Assembly (NCBI RefSeq): GCF_000715075.1
Contig: NC_134102.1
Coordinates: 45,703,348-45,767,347 of the forward strand
Source: Nicotiana tabacum
Taxonomy: Eukaryota > Streptophyta > Magnoliopsida > Solanales > Solanaceae
Direction: 5' to 3'
Length of the DNA stretch: 64,000 nt
Below are positions 22,800-34,888 of the stretch, piece by piece; within the stretch, counting starts at the first letter, position 1; every line of letters starts with the position of its first letter. Under the pieces are notes generated by a model that made no database searches, was not told the origin of the DNA, and was given only the letters and a program-made list of their open reading frames with translations. The translations under genes and the position numbers were made by a program.

Positions 22800-25328
22800 T
22801 GTTACACCCTATATTTTCGTATGTAAAAATGCGTCGTAAGCAAACTAATGTAGGACAAAAAAATGAGATAATATTTAAAAGTATATAAAGTAAGTTAATC
22901 ATGTTACCTCTGAGGTTACAAATATTGAAGATCATGAACAACAAGTACAAAGAGGGTTGGACAGTTCAGAAGCTAAAGCAATTAAATAAAACAATGTTTC
23001 ATCGAAAGTCGACAAGTTGGGAATGTTATAACATGTACCTTTGGGGTGAGACTAGGGTGATTAACATGATAAAGAGATTATGTTATGATTTATATTAGTC
23101 GTATTACATCCGTGTGTTATGTTTTTAAGTCAAGCGAGTTGTGGAACAAAAGTCGATGAAAGTCATCACAAGTTACATTCATAAGTTTTACTGAAACTTT
23201 GGGTCAAATGTAACTGCAATTTTCTCCCAATATACTTAGAGTTATGGTGTGTTCCACACATCAAATTAAATATCTATGAGTCTATTTTCCAACGCATTAA
23301 ACCATTTGTCAATACGACATCGGAGTAGAGAGATATGTGCATGTTTGCGATACTGCGCAAGCTGCTAGGTGACAAGTAGGTGTGTCACCTACTTGCTTAA
23401 ATGAAAGCCCAAAAATGGGCCATTTCGGGTCGTCCAAAGAGGCATTTTAAGGGCTTATTTTCTTCATATATTAGACTTAAAATAGAGCATAATAACCAGA
23501 CATAAGCTCTGCAAAGAATCCTCCCAAAAATTTCCTACAAACCCTAATTGATTTTCTCTCCCTTTCAAGTTCCAATTGGAGGTAAAACTTAGAGTTTGAA
23601 GAACCAAGATAGGAGCTGAGTTATCCAACAAATAAGGTGAGTTTACTGCTCTCTTTCATCCATTTTTTCTTCTGTAAATTCATGGTAAGTCGTTCTATAC
23701 TTGTAAGAACTCACGGGATGGTGATCGGAAGCCGTGAGTTCGAGTTATTCACTTGTAGCGGACTGTTTTGTGGACTGTTTTGTGTTGCTGTTGGGCTGCG
23801 TGTTTTATTACTATTTTGTGGAGTTTTGGAGGAGGAAGGGGGTTTATAAACACCATATAAATGTAGGGTGGTTGGTTGGTCGTTCGTCATAACATTTTCG
23901 GGTCGTTTGACACTACTACGGTGGTCGTTTTGTGTACGAAGAGATTGGGGTGTGTTGGGCTGTTTTGTAGTATTTGATGGTGTATATAGGGCTGGAAAAT
24001 GATGTATATATGTTGTTATTGTTCTGTCCTTGTATTGTTGGTGTTATCTTGAAGTTGGAGGAAGGGCATATTATAGGGGAGATGCTGCCCGTTTTAATAC
24101 AAAATAGGTTTGTCGTTCGTTGTGCGATAGTTGTACCTTTCGTAACTTAACGATAGTATTATTATCATTCTTGTAGATTAAGGTGCGAAGAGGTGAGTTC
24201 AACTTGGTGATTGAAAAGATTGTGATAAGGTATGTTAAGGCTAAGCCTTCCTTCATTTTGGCATGATCTCGTAGCTACATGTGTTAGTAATGAGACAAAA
24301 GAGAAGTTCATATTCATGAATTTATTCACACTATTCTAGTCTCATAAGTTACAATATTATTCCTTATCGAGACTCTATATTCAATTTTAGTATTGTCTTC
24401 TTCCAGTCAAGAGAGCAGCAAGCCTATATATACAGTATTACAGTATTTTCATTACCATCGAGCTATAATCGATGGGCAGGCCCTTATTGGGCAACCTCTG
24501 ATCAGATGGAAAGTTATATACCGAGCCTACTGTGGCCGAGCGCCTATGAGCGAGCCCAGCATGGCCGAGATACATAGCCTAGTATGGCCGAGCGCCTATG
24601 AGCGAGCCTACTATGGCAGAGCAGTTATATATATACCGAGCCTTATAAGGCCGTACAATTATTTTACTTACTATATTGAAGGAGTTGAGTCAGTATCAGC
24701 AGGTAAGTATATCTCCAGATCATCTTTGACTCCCAGTTAATTTCAGTTATCATATTATCAGTTCAGTTTCAGATTTCAGTTATTTTATTGCCTTACATAC
24801 TCGGTACATTATTTCGTACTGACGTCCCTTTTTTGGGGGCGCTGCATTTCATGCGTGCAGGTTCAGACAGACAGACGGGTAGACCTCCTCAGTAGGTGTT
24901 TTCCGAGTTCCGCCTGATCGGTAAGCTCCACGTCTTTCGGAGTTGCCAGGACTAGAGTTTTGTGTACATCTTATGTATATCTGTATATATGTTATGGGTA
25001 GGTCGGGGCCCTGTTCCGATCACAGTACATCTATCAGTAGAGGCTTGTAGGCATATCCTGTTGGTTAGTGCATTATGTTGGGTTTGTATAAATTGGTGGT
25101 TTGTCAGCTGTAGTAGCTATGACGGCCTTGTCGGCCTAGCTTTATATTGATATTTAGTTAGTGCTAGTTTCCATTCAGTTTTATATTTTGCTTCGCAAAT
25201 TGTCTTGCAAGGTGGCCCCATGGCCAAAGTATGACATTATGTGTTCAGAGTCCCTTAGTCGCAATTTGGTACGCCAGGTTAGGTGAGGCACGGGGTGCTT
25301 GTCTCGCTCCTAGGTTCGGGGCGTGACA
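22800..25328 (+). repeat. Right (3') LTR of young element, 2,529 bp
   Basis: TGTTACACCC…GGGGCGTGACA, about 99.4% identical to the left LTR by hand count. It carries the same 65-, 61-, 115- and 62-codon chance frames as the left LTR, which reflect LTR duplication rather than genes. Confidence 0.95.
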
Positions 25329-25333
25329 GGTGT
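25329..25333 (+). repeat. Target site duplication (right) of young element
   Basis: GGTGT directly after the right LTR, matching 15014-15018. Confidence 0.95.
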
Positions 25334-25480
25334 GTTGTCGACCACACCATTAATGAGGAGGCTACTTGGACATTTAGTAATTTCACACTTCTTTGATACT
25401 CCATATCGTGCGATAGAGCTCAAGATAGGAAGCTAATTTCCTTGCCATGTCTCATTTTCCGGATGAGTAATCCACGAGTT
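25334..25480 (+). other. Leader A, right part
   Basis: Continues leader A after the insertion: 'gttgtcgaccacaccattaatgagg…ccacgag'. It matches the corresponding stretch of leader B (29046-29195) closely. At about 25480 it changes abruptly into the gag fragment of unit B, marking a recombination junction. Confidence 0.8.
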
Positions 25481-26471
25481 TGATAGTTTAACCTATTGAT
25501 GTGGTTAGGCTTGCTATAGTTGTTGATGAGTAGAAGAGGTGGATCGAATGCAGAAGTTAGATCCTCCATATTGTGATGGAGACCCTACAGCTGATGCTCG
25601 AGATTTCTTGAATAGATGTCATGAGATTTTGTGCAATTTGGGTCTTGTAGAGTCGAATGGAATTTATTTCACTACTTTTGAATTCCGAGGTCCATCCAAG
25701 TAATGGTGGAATACTTATGAGAAGAGGCGTGAGCAGGGTCACTTCCTCTTTCTTGGGCTTAGTTTTCGGCTCTCTTTCTAGAGAAGTTCATCCCACTCAC
25801 CGGGAGTGACAAGTTGTGTAGCTAGTGTTAGCACTTGAAGCAAGATGGTATGACAGTTACTCAATTTGAGATGAGGTTCACAGATTTCTCATGACATGTA
25901 GCTTTTCTGATTCCCTTCGAGAAGGCGAAGGTACAGACGTTTACTGAGGGTCTCAATTATGATATCAGATACGAGTTGGGATAAAAGGTTGAGACTGCGA
26001 CTAGCTTCCACTAGGTTGTGGAGATTTCTATATGGTTAGATAATATCAGCAGGCAGGAGAGATAGACCAAGAGGATTCATGGTACTGGAGGATATAGTGT
26101 TGCTTGCTCTGGAGAGAAGGGCCATTATGGTACAGGCCATCCTAACAAGCTCTTTGAGTCAACTCTACAGACTTTCCGTAGTGCTCCAGTTAGCTATGGG
26201 TTTCAATGTGCTAGCTCAAGGAAGTTATCATATGGAATCTTCTGGGAAGGGCTCTTTTAGTAGTTATTCTGGCCATCTGGGCTAGGCTCAGTCCTAGTAG
26301 CCATGCCAGTAGAGGAACTGCTTTTAGTGTGGAGATTCTAGGCATATGAGGAGGGACAATCTATGATTCCAGCCCCAGTTGCTACACCACCTTCCCAGCC
26401 AACTAGAGGAGGAGGTCATGCAAATGAGTTCATCCTAGAGGAGGAGGCAAAACAGTGGAGGATTGGCTTGT
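25481..26471 (+). pseudogene. Decayed gag fragment, copy of 11462-12434
   Basis: Near-identical to 11462-12434, starting at 'tgatagtttaacctattgatg'. It keeps the capsid motif ADARDFLNRCHEILCNLGLV (about 25588-25650), which here follows an in-frame LDPPYCDGDPT start absent from the first copy because of a 19-bp difference near 25548. Stops follow as in the first copy. It ends where LTR B begins. Together with LTR B it is the second copy of a unit of about 3.7 kb. Confidence 0.8.
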
Positions 26472-28966
26472 TGTATTGAAAGGCCCTATAAAACCTTTCC
26501 TGAAAATCGGGGTTCTGTGATGCCGGGGCTGGCGTAGCAGTTCATACATTTTGGATTGAACAGTTCGCTGGGATGTTGAAGAAACTGTTGGGCAGAAGTA
26601 GGCATTTTTGCGCCTATTCTGCGACCACAGAACCACTCTACGGACCGCAGAATGGTCGTAGAGTGGGTCAGTTTTCTGGGTCATTTTGATGTCAATTTCG
26701 CGGCCATTATATGACCGCATAACCATTTCACGGGCTACACTCTTATCGCATATACCACTTTGGGATTTTTCAGAGGGAGGTTCTGCGGTGCACTATGTGA
26801 CCGCTTAACCATTCTGCGGTGCATTATGCGACCCAGAACAGGTCTGTGGGCCGCATAGTGACCGCATACCTGGTCAGTTCCTTTCACGTTTTGGCACCTA
26901 AATTTCACGGTCATTTCGCGGACTGCACAATCATTATGCGATCGCATATGCGACAACAGACCCTATTTCGGAGCTTCATTTTTGGGTTTCTAAAACCCGA
27001 CCCTACTTCGTTAAAATAGATATAAGGGGCAATTTTGGAGCAAATTCTGGTACTCTAGAGTGAGAGAGAGAGTCCTATAGGGAGAAAGTGATCTTCATCA
27101 AATTGCTCTTCAATTCTCACTTAAAACCTTGAAGATTATCAATAGAGGAACCTAGGTCTTCTTTCTAAGAGGTAATATTCTATCACCCAAACTCTTAATT
27201 TCCAAATGTAACTAGAATAGGCCAGTAGTAAGGTAATTCATGGGGATGGGAGTGCTTACCTTGCATGCATGTGTTCCTAAGATATGTGGGGAGGTTGTGA
27301 GTTAAAGATAGAAAAGAATAGGGTGTGGGTTGGTGGAGTCTTTCATAAAAAGGGCCATGAAACCTTAATACACACATAGTGTTTGATAGAATGCTCAAGT
27401 GAGCTAGAATTATGAACGTTTTCCTAATTTTGTGTTCATTTTTGCAATATTGCTAAAGTAGATTTAAGTTGCTAATATTCCAGAACATATTATAGTTTTA
27501 AGAGGCCCAATTGAGGTATGTTGGCTATACCCTCTCTTCTTAGAATTGAATCCCACGGTATTCATGCAATCAGCGTAAGTCCCAAATTGAACGTCCTAGA
27601 AATTGCTATCCCGAATGTGCTTGTTTTGCAAATATATGTGTAATATGTATTCCCATGCTTTCATCATGTTATCTCGTCACCTGAGGAAATGTTAAATACT
27701 TAGAATATGTGCTAATATACCTAGACTTCATGTCAAATTCGATTAAAGACTTTTATGCCAAATTGTGTGAAAAGCCTCTATGTGCCTTGAATTCTAAATT
27801 GCTCACATGTGAAACCAATAGTCTTGAATGAAAACCGTGTTGTTATCGATTATAATAATAATGTTGGATTGTGGAAAAGAACTTGAATTGTGAAATAAGT
27901 CCAAGTGCCAAGAACGGCTTTATAATTAAAGCCACTTGTGCCAGTGTGCTGAAAAGATGGGAATTAAATATGAAGTAAGATGATCGATTGAAATGGTTGA
28001 TATCTCGAATGAGATGGCTTAGCCGATCGGGCCGAGATCGGACTCCATGTAATAACACGGTGGTATTGTGAGTGAAATTATGAACAAGGTTGATGTCTCA
28101 AATGAGATGGCATAGCCGATCGGGCCGAGATCGGACTACGTGTAATAACACGGTGGTATTGTGAATGAAATAGTGAATATGGTTGATGTCTCAAATGAGA
28201 TAGCTTAGTCGATCAGGCCGAGATCGGACTCCGTGTAAGAACATGATGGTATTGTGGATTGTGGCATATTGGCACTAAAAACCATCCAATCTAATAATGC
28301 GGGAATTGACTTAAAAAAATCTATGTGATCCTTAACTTTATGTTTTAGTGTTATTTAAAGCTCATATTGCATTCTTGACTGTCTCCTCATGTATTATTGT
28401 TCATTCTATTGAGATAAAATTTAATTATACATACTAGTACTATTCGACTGTACTAACGACTCTTTGCCGGGGGCGCTGCATCTTTAATGGATGCAGGTGG
28501 TTCTACAGTAGGCAGTATTGATCATGATAGCAATACACTATTTTCAGCTGATTTGGTGAGCCCCACTTCATTTGGGGGTTATGTATCTTTTGTTCTCATG
28601 TACTTTGTTTTGACCTATAGTCGGGGCCTTATTGTCGGCATTTCCATATTACTCTTGTATTATACTTAGGGGCTCCGTAGACAGGTTGTGGGTTGTGGTT
28701 GATGTTGAGAATTGAACTAGAAAGGTTGGTATTTGGAAATCATGATTTTTAATTAATTCTATAAACTCGTAATATTTTGGAATCCATGAATGAAGCTGCT
28801 AATGGGAAAGAAATGGAAGTTGTTAATAAAATATTTTTAGAGTTTGATTAATGGATTACATCTCGTATTTATTCATGGGTGAGTTGGGTAGAAAGTATTT
28901 AACATGCTTGCTCGACCGAGTTCTCGGTTGTGCGCCGGTCGCAACTCCCGAGGATGGGGCATGACA
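26472..28966 (+). mobile_element. LTR B, family 2, 2,495 bp
   Basis: Same start variant as LTR A (TGTATTGAAAGG) and the same end (GGGGCATGACA). The 3' two thirds is almost identical to LTR A. Differences concentrate in the CG-motif island (about 26600-26960), largely as C/T and G/A changes. Three 93-bp subrepeats lie at about 27995-28275. Confidence 0.85.
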
Positions 28967-29314
28967 AACTACGTATTAGAGCCTAAGGTTTTAAAGTGTC
29001 CTAGGATGTCTCGGAGCTGTGTCTAGTAGAGTCCTTCTTATCGGTGGGTTGTCGACCACACCATTAATGAGGAGGCTACTTGGACATTTAGTAATTTCAC
29101 ACTTATTTGATGCTCCATATCGTGCGATAGAGCTCAAGATAGGAAGCTGATTTCCTTGCCATGTCTCATTTTCCGGTTGAGTAATCCACGAGTTGGAAGT
29201 AGCAAGGAGGGAATGGCCATGCCATTCAATCTGGGGGAGATTACACAAGAGTTCGTTTGGAGAATGCGTCGATCCATGGAGGGATTGGAAGAACTTGTTG
29301 CTAGGGGAAGTATC
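28967..29314 (+). other. Leader B, 348-bp inter-LTR segment
   Basis: Begins with a damaged PBS ('ctacgtattagagcc'), continues as leader A, then holds 'gttggaagtagcaaggagggaatgg…ggagattacacaagag' and ends 'ctaggggaagtatc' against LTR C. The purine run AGGGGAAG could be a worn PPT. A short ATG frame (ATG near 29211) with a stop is present but is not convincing as a gene. Leader C has exactly the same length. Confidence 0.75.
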
Positions 29315-31793
29315 TGTAAGGTCCTGTAAAATATTTCCTAAAAACCCCGATTCTGTGATGCCAAAGTAGGCGTAGAGGTTAATAATAGTAGAAATCTCAC
29401 CGCGGTTCAGACTTTTTGGATTGAATAGTGTGCTAGGGAGTTAAAGGAAAATGTTGGGCAGAAGTAGGCATTTATGCGACCCATTCTGCGACCGCAGAAC
29501 CACTCTGCAGACCGCAGACTAGTTACAGAGTGAGACAGTTTTCTGGGGCATTTTTGTTGTTAATTTCGAGGCCATTATGGGACCGCATAACCGTTTCACG
29601 GGCCGCACTCTTGTCGCATATCCCGCCTTGGGATTTTTCGGAGGGAGGGCCTATGGTATACTATGCGACCGCAGAACCGTTTTGCGGTGCATTATGGAAT
29701 CGCATAACAGGTCTGCAGACCGCATAGTGACCACACACATGGTCATAATTTTTCCAGTTTTGGCACCCCAATTTCGCGGTCATTTTGCGAAGCGCATACC
29801 CATTATGCAGTCGCATATGCGACCGCAAAACCTGTTCCGGAGCTTCATTTTTGAGGTTTTTAAACCCGACCCTATTCCGTTAAAACACCTACCTTGGACC
29901 ATTTTGAACATATTTTATTATATTTTTAGAGTGAGAGAGAGGGTCCTAGAGGGGTAGAGTGATCTTCATCATATTTATCTTTAATTCTCACTTAAAACCA
30001 TGAAGATTATCAAGAGAGGCGCCTAGGTCTTCTTACTAAGAGGTAAGATTCTATCACCCAAACTCTTAATTTCAAAATGTAACTAGAATGGGACATTAGT
30101 AAGGTAATTCATGCGGATAGGAGTGCTTGCCTTGCATGCATGTATCCTTGTAGTATATGGGAAGATTGTGAGCTAAATCTGATAGAGAATGCGTTGGGGA
30201 ATGATGAAATCTACGACAAAAAGGGCCTTAAAACATTGATGCACACCTAATGTTTGCTATTATGCTCAGATGAGCTAAAACCATGTTCATCTTCATAATT
30301 TTGGTCCAACTTGTTATATTTCTAAAATAGATTGAAGTTGCTAAGAATTCCTAGTCATTTTAGAGTTTGAGAAGTTCAATTGAGGTATGTTGGCTAAACC
30401 CCCTTCTTCGTAGAATTGAATCCCATGGTGTTCATGTAATTGAAGTAAGTCCTTGATCATAATTGAATTGGCTATACCTAATTTCCTTCAATGTTTATTC
30501 TAAATGCTTCATCACGTCATCTCGCCATTTGAGGATATGTTCAAAATGTGGAATATGTGTTAGGAATGTTAAGACTTCATGTCAAGATAGAAATAAAGGT
30601 TGTTATGCCAAATTGTATGAAAAGCCTCTATATGCCTAAGATTCCCAAATTGCTCATATGTGAATCTAATATCTTGAACGGGAAGACTTATTGTTGTGGA
30701 TAATGATAATGATCTTTGAATGTGGGAAAAAAGGGACTGGAACTATGAAATACGGCCAAGTGCAAAGAATGACTTTGTAATCATAATCACTAGTGAGAAT
30801 GAATTGAAAGTATATGAAAGAAGTACGATGTGAGATGATTGATTGAAATAGGTAATGTTTCAAATTAGATAGCCTAGCCGATCGGGCCGAGATCGGACTC
30901 CGTGTAAGAACACTGTGGTATTGTAGATGAAATTGTGAAAATGGTTGATGTCTCAAATGAGATGGCCTAGCCGATCGGGCCGTGATCGGACGCCATGACG
31001 CACACATGGTGGTACTGTGCTAGAAATTATAACGTAATTGTTATAATGTCTCAAATAAGATGACAGAGGTATTGTGAAATGTGGAATATCGGTACTAAAT
31101 ATCACCCAACCTAATAATATAGAAATTTACTTGAAAACGTATATGATCCTTAACTTGTTGTTCTAATATTTTTTAAACCCCTTATTGAATTCTTGATTAT
31201 TCCTCTTGTATTATTATTCATTCTATTGAGTTGGTGTCTAGCATTTACATACTAGTGCTATTCGACGGTACTAACGTCCCTTTTGCCAGGGGTGCTGCAT
31301 TTTTAAATGGATGCAGGTGGTTACATAGCAGACAATATTGATCACAGATAGCGATACATCCTCTTCTCAGCGGACTCTGTGAGCCACATTTCATTCTGGG
31401 TCATGTATTGTACCTTTTGTTTATATTTTTCTCTACTTTTGAGGTATAGATGGGGCCTTGTTTCCAGCACCATCTTTACTCTCTTTTGTATATTTAGAGG
31501 CTCCGTAGACACTATGTGGGTTGTATATGGGTATTAGGAATGTTAAACAAGTATATGTTGTGTTTGATCACATGTTTCACTCAGACTATAAGAATCTGTG
31601 TATTTTAAGACTTAAAGGCAAAATAGCTAAGGAAACAGTTTAATGTTGTATGTATGAACTTCCTTCTGTATAATTAATGAAATCATGTCTTTTCTTGATC
31701 ATGGGTGAGTTGGAAGAAAGTATTTAACATGCTTGCTCGACCGGGTTCACTCAGTTGTGTGCCGGTCGCGACTCCCGAGGATTGGGCATGACA
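29315..31793 (+). mobile_element. LTR C, family 2, 2,479 bp
   Basis: Starts TGTAAGGTCCTG and ends GGGCATGACA. More distant from A and B than they are from each other, and closer to LTR D. It has a CG-motif island (about 29475-29840), 93-bp-type subrepeats (about 30850-31090, one shortened), and the 'cgacggtactaacgtccctttt' late block. Confidence 0.85.
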
Positions 31794-32141
31794 AACTAGG
31801 TATCTGAGCCTAAGGTTTTAAAGTGTCCTAGGATGTCTCAGAGCTGTGTCTAGTAGAGTCCTTCTTATCGGTGTTTTGTCAACCACACCATTAATGAGGA
31901 GGCTACTTGGACATTTAGTAATTTCACACTACTTTGATACTCCATATCGTGCGATAGAGCTCAAGATAGGTAGCTAATTTCCTTGCCATGTCTCATTTTC
32001 CGGATGAGTAATCCACGAGTTGGAAGTAGCAAGGAGGGAATGACCACGCCATTGAATCTGGGGGAGATTACACAAGAGTTCGTTAGGAGAATGCGTCGAG
32101 CCGTGGAGTGATTGGAAGAACTTGTTGCTAGAGGAAGTATC
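31794..32141 (+). other. Leader C, 348-bp inter-LTR segment
   Basis: PBS-like 'taggtatctgagcc' at the start; 'gttggaagtagcaagg…gagattacacaagag' in the middle; purine run 'agaggaag' just before LTR D. Length equals that of leader B. Together with LTRs C and D it has the form of a non-autonomous element with a minimal interior. Confidence 0.75.
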
Positions 32142-34665
32142 TATAAGGCCCCGTAAAATGTTTCCTAAAAACCCGGATTCCGTGATGACAAAATAGGCGT
32201 AGAGGTTAATAATAGTATAAATCTCCCCGCGGTTAAGACTTTTTGGATTGAACAGTGTGCTAGGGAGTTGAAGGAAAATGTTGGGCAGAAGTAGGCATTT
32301 ATGCGGCCTATACTGCGGCCGCAGAACAACTCTGTGGACCGCAGACTGGTCGTAGAGTGGGATAGTTTTATCGGGCATATTTGTTGTCAATTTTGCGGCC
32401 ATTATACGACCACATAATCATTTCGCGGGCCGTACCCTTGTCGCATATCCCGCCTTGGGATTTTTTGGAGGGACGGTCTGTGGTGCACTATGCGACCACA
32501 GAACCGTTCTGCGGTGCATTATGCAATTGCAGAACAGGTCTGTGGACCGCATAGTGACCATATACCCGGTCAGTTTGTTTCTAGTTTTGGCACCCCAATT
32601 TCGCGGTCATTTTGCGGAGCGCATACCCATTATGCGGTCGCATATGCGACCGCAAAACCTGTTCCGGAGCTTCTTTTTTGGGGTTTTTAAACCCGACCCT
32701 CTTCCGTTAAAACACTTACCTTGGACCATTTTGAACATATTTTCTTATATTTTTAGAGTGAGTGAGAGGGTCTTAGAGGGGTAGAGTGATCTTCATCAAA
32801 TTGCTCTTCAATTCTCACTTAAAACCTTGAAGATTATCAAGAGAGGCACCTAGGTCTTCTTCCTAAGAGGTAAGATTCTATCACCCAAACTCTTAATTTC
32901 AAAATTAAACTAGAATGGGCCATTAGTAAGGTAATTCATGCGAGTGCTTACCTTGCATGCATGTATCCTTGTAGTATATGGGATGATTTTGAGCTAAAAC
33001 TGATAGAGAATGGGTTGGGGAATGATGGAAACTCCCACAAAAAGGGCCTTAAAACATTGATGCACACCTAGTTTTTGATAATATGCTCAAATGAGCTAAA
33101 ACCATGTTCATCTTCCTAATTTTGGTCCAACTTGTTATATTTCTAAAATAGATTGAAGTTTCTAGGAATTCCGAGCCATTTTAGAGTTTGAGAAGTTCAA
33201 TTGATGTATATTGGCTAAACCCCCTTCTTCGTAGAATTGAATCCCATGGTGTTCATGTAATTGAAGTAAGTCCTTTATCATTATTGAATTGGCTATACCT
33301 AATGTGGTTGTGTTGAAGGATGTTTGTTCAATATTTATTCTAAATACTTCGTCATGTCATATTGCCATTTGAGAATATGTTCAAAATGTGGAATATGTGT
33401 TAGGAATGTTAAGACTTCATGTCAAGATCGAAATAAAGGTTGTTATGCCAAATTGTATGAAATGCCTCTATATGCCTAAGATTCCCAAATTGCTCATATG
33501 CGAATCTAATATCTTGAATGTTAAGTGTTATTGTTATGGATAATGATAATGATATTTGAATATGGGAAAAAAGGGACTGGAATTATGAAATACGGCCAAG
33601 TTCCAAGAATGACTTTGTAATCGTAATCACTAGTGCCAATGAATTGAAAGTATATGAAAGAAGTGCGATGTGAGATGATTGACAGAAATAGGTAATGTTT
33701 CAAATGAGATGGCCTAGCCAATAGGGCTGAGATCGGACTCCGTGTAAGAATACGGTGGTATTATGGATGAAATTGTGAAAATGGTTGATGTCTCAAATGA
33801 GATGGCCTAACCGATCGGGCCGTGATCAGACGCCATGCCGCACACATAGTGGTATTGTGCTAGAAACTATAATGAAATTGTGGTAATGTCTCAAATGAGA
33901 CGACCTAGCCGATCGGGTCGAGATCGGACTTCGTGTAAGAATACAGAGGTATTGTGAATTGTGGAATATCGGTACTAAAGATCACCCAACCTAATAATAT
34001 GGATATTGACTTGTAAACGTATATGATCCTTAACTTGTTGTTCTATTATTGTTTGAAGCCCTTATTGAATTCTTGAATGGTCCTCTTATATTATTATTCA
34101 TTCTATTGAGTTGGTGTTTAGCTTTTACATACTAGTGCTATTCGACGGTACTAACGTCCCTTTTGCCTGGGGCGCTGCATCTTTAAATGGATGTAGGTCG
34201 GTACCTAGCAGACTGTGTTGATCACAGATAGTGATGCATCCTCCTCTCAGTGGACTCGGTGAGTCCCATTTCATTCTGGGTCATGTATTGTACCTTTTGT
34301 TAATATTGTGGTCGCTTATTGAGGTATAGCCGGGGCCTTGTTGTCGGCACCATCTTTACTCTCTTTTGTATCTTTAGAGGCTCCATAGACACTATGTAGG
34401 TTGTATATGGCTGTTAGGAATGTTAAACAAGTATATGTTATGTTTGATCACCTGTTTCACTCAGACTATAAGAATCTGTGTATTTTGAGACTTAAAGGCG
34501 AAATAGATAAGGAAACAGTTTAATGTTGTATGTATGAACTTTCTTCTGTCTAATTAATGAAATCATTGATAATGAGTGAGTTGGGTAGAAAGTATCTAAG
34601 ATGCTTGCTCGATCGGGTTCACTCGGTTGAGCGCCTGTCGCGACTCCCGTGGATGGGGCATGACA
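32142..34665 (+). mobile_element. LTR D, family 2, 2,524 bp (5' LTR of decayed gag-pol element)
   Basis: Starts TATAAGGCCCCG (mutated TG) and ends GGGGCATGACA at 34665. An intact PBS and a gag-pol follow directly. CG-motif island at about 32300-32660; 93-bp subrepeats at about 33690-33970. The frames at 31974-32402 (minus), 32455-32784 and 32490-32690 span the island and are not genes. Confidence 0.9.
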
Positions 34666-34669
34666 AACT

Positions 34670-34681
34670 TGGTATCAGAGC
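34670..34681 (+). other. tRNA-iMet primer binding site (element D)
   Basis: TGGTATCAGAGC four bases after LTR D. It is the only intact PBS among the four plus-strand family-2 leaders. Confidence 0.9.
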
Positions 34682-34888
34682 CTAAGGTTTTTAAGTGTCC
34701 TAGGATATCTCAGAGCCATGTCTGGTAGAGTCCTTCTTATCGATGTATTGTCGACCACATCTATAAGTTGGAGGCTACTTGGACATTTCGGAACAATACC
34801 CTTCTTTGATATTCTGGATCGTGCAATGAAACAAAATATGCAACTGTTCCTCCTCTAACTCGTGCATTCCTTTAACTTTCAGTATATG

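Larger units (their letters stand above)
15019..25328 (+). mobile_element. Near-intact Ty3/gypsy chromovirus, 10,310 bp
   Basis: This is a complete element. The left LTR is 15019-17543, the iMet PBS starts at 17548, gag-pol covers 17755-22569, the PPT is 22788-22799 and the right LTR is 22800-25328, all flanked by GGTGT. Hand alignment of the LTRs gives about 15 substitutions (mostly transitions) and two indels over 2.5 kb, about 0.6%, indicating a recent insertion. A chromodomain and the domain order PR-RT-RH-IN make it a chromovirus. The long LTRs suggest the Tekay/Del-like group, which is inference. The only coding lesion found is a TAG at 18127. Confidence 0.95.

Noticed and set aside
29315..34665. 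A complete separate element (LTR C, leader, LTR D) with its own target duplication
   Set aside because: The five bases before LTR C (gtatc) do not match those after LTR D (aactt), so independent insertion of this pair is not supported.
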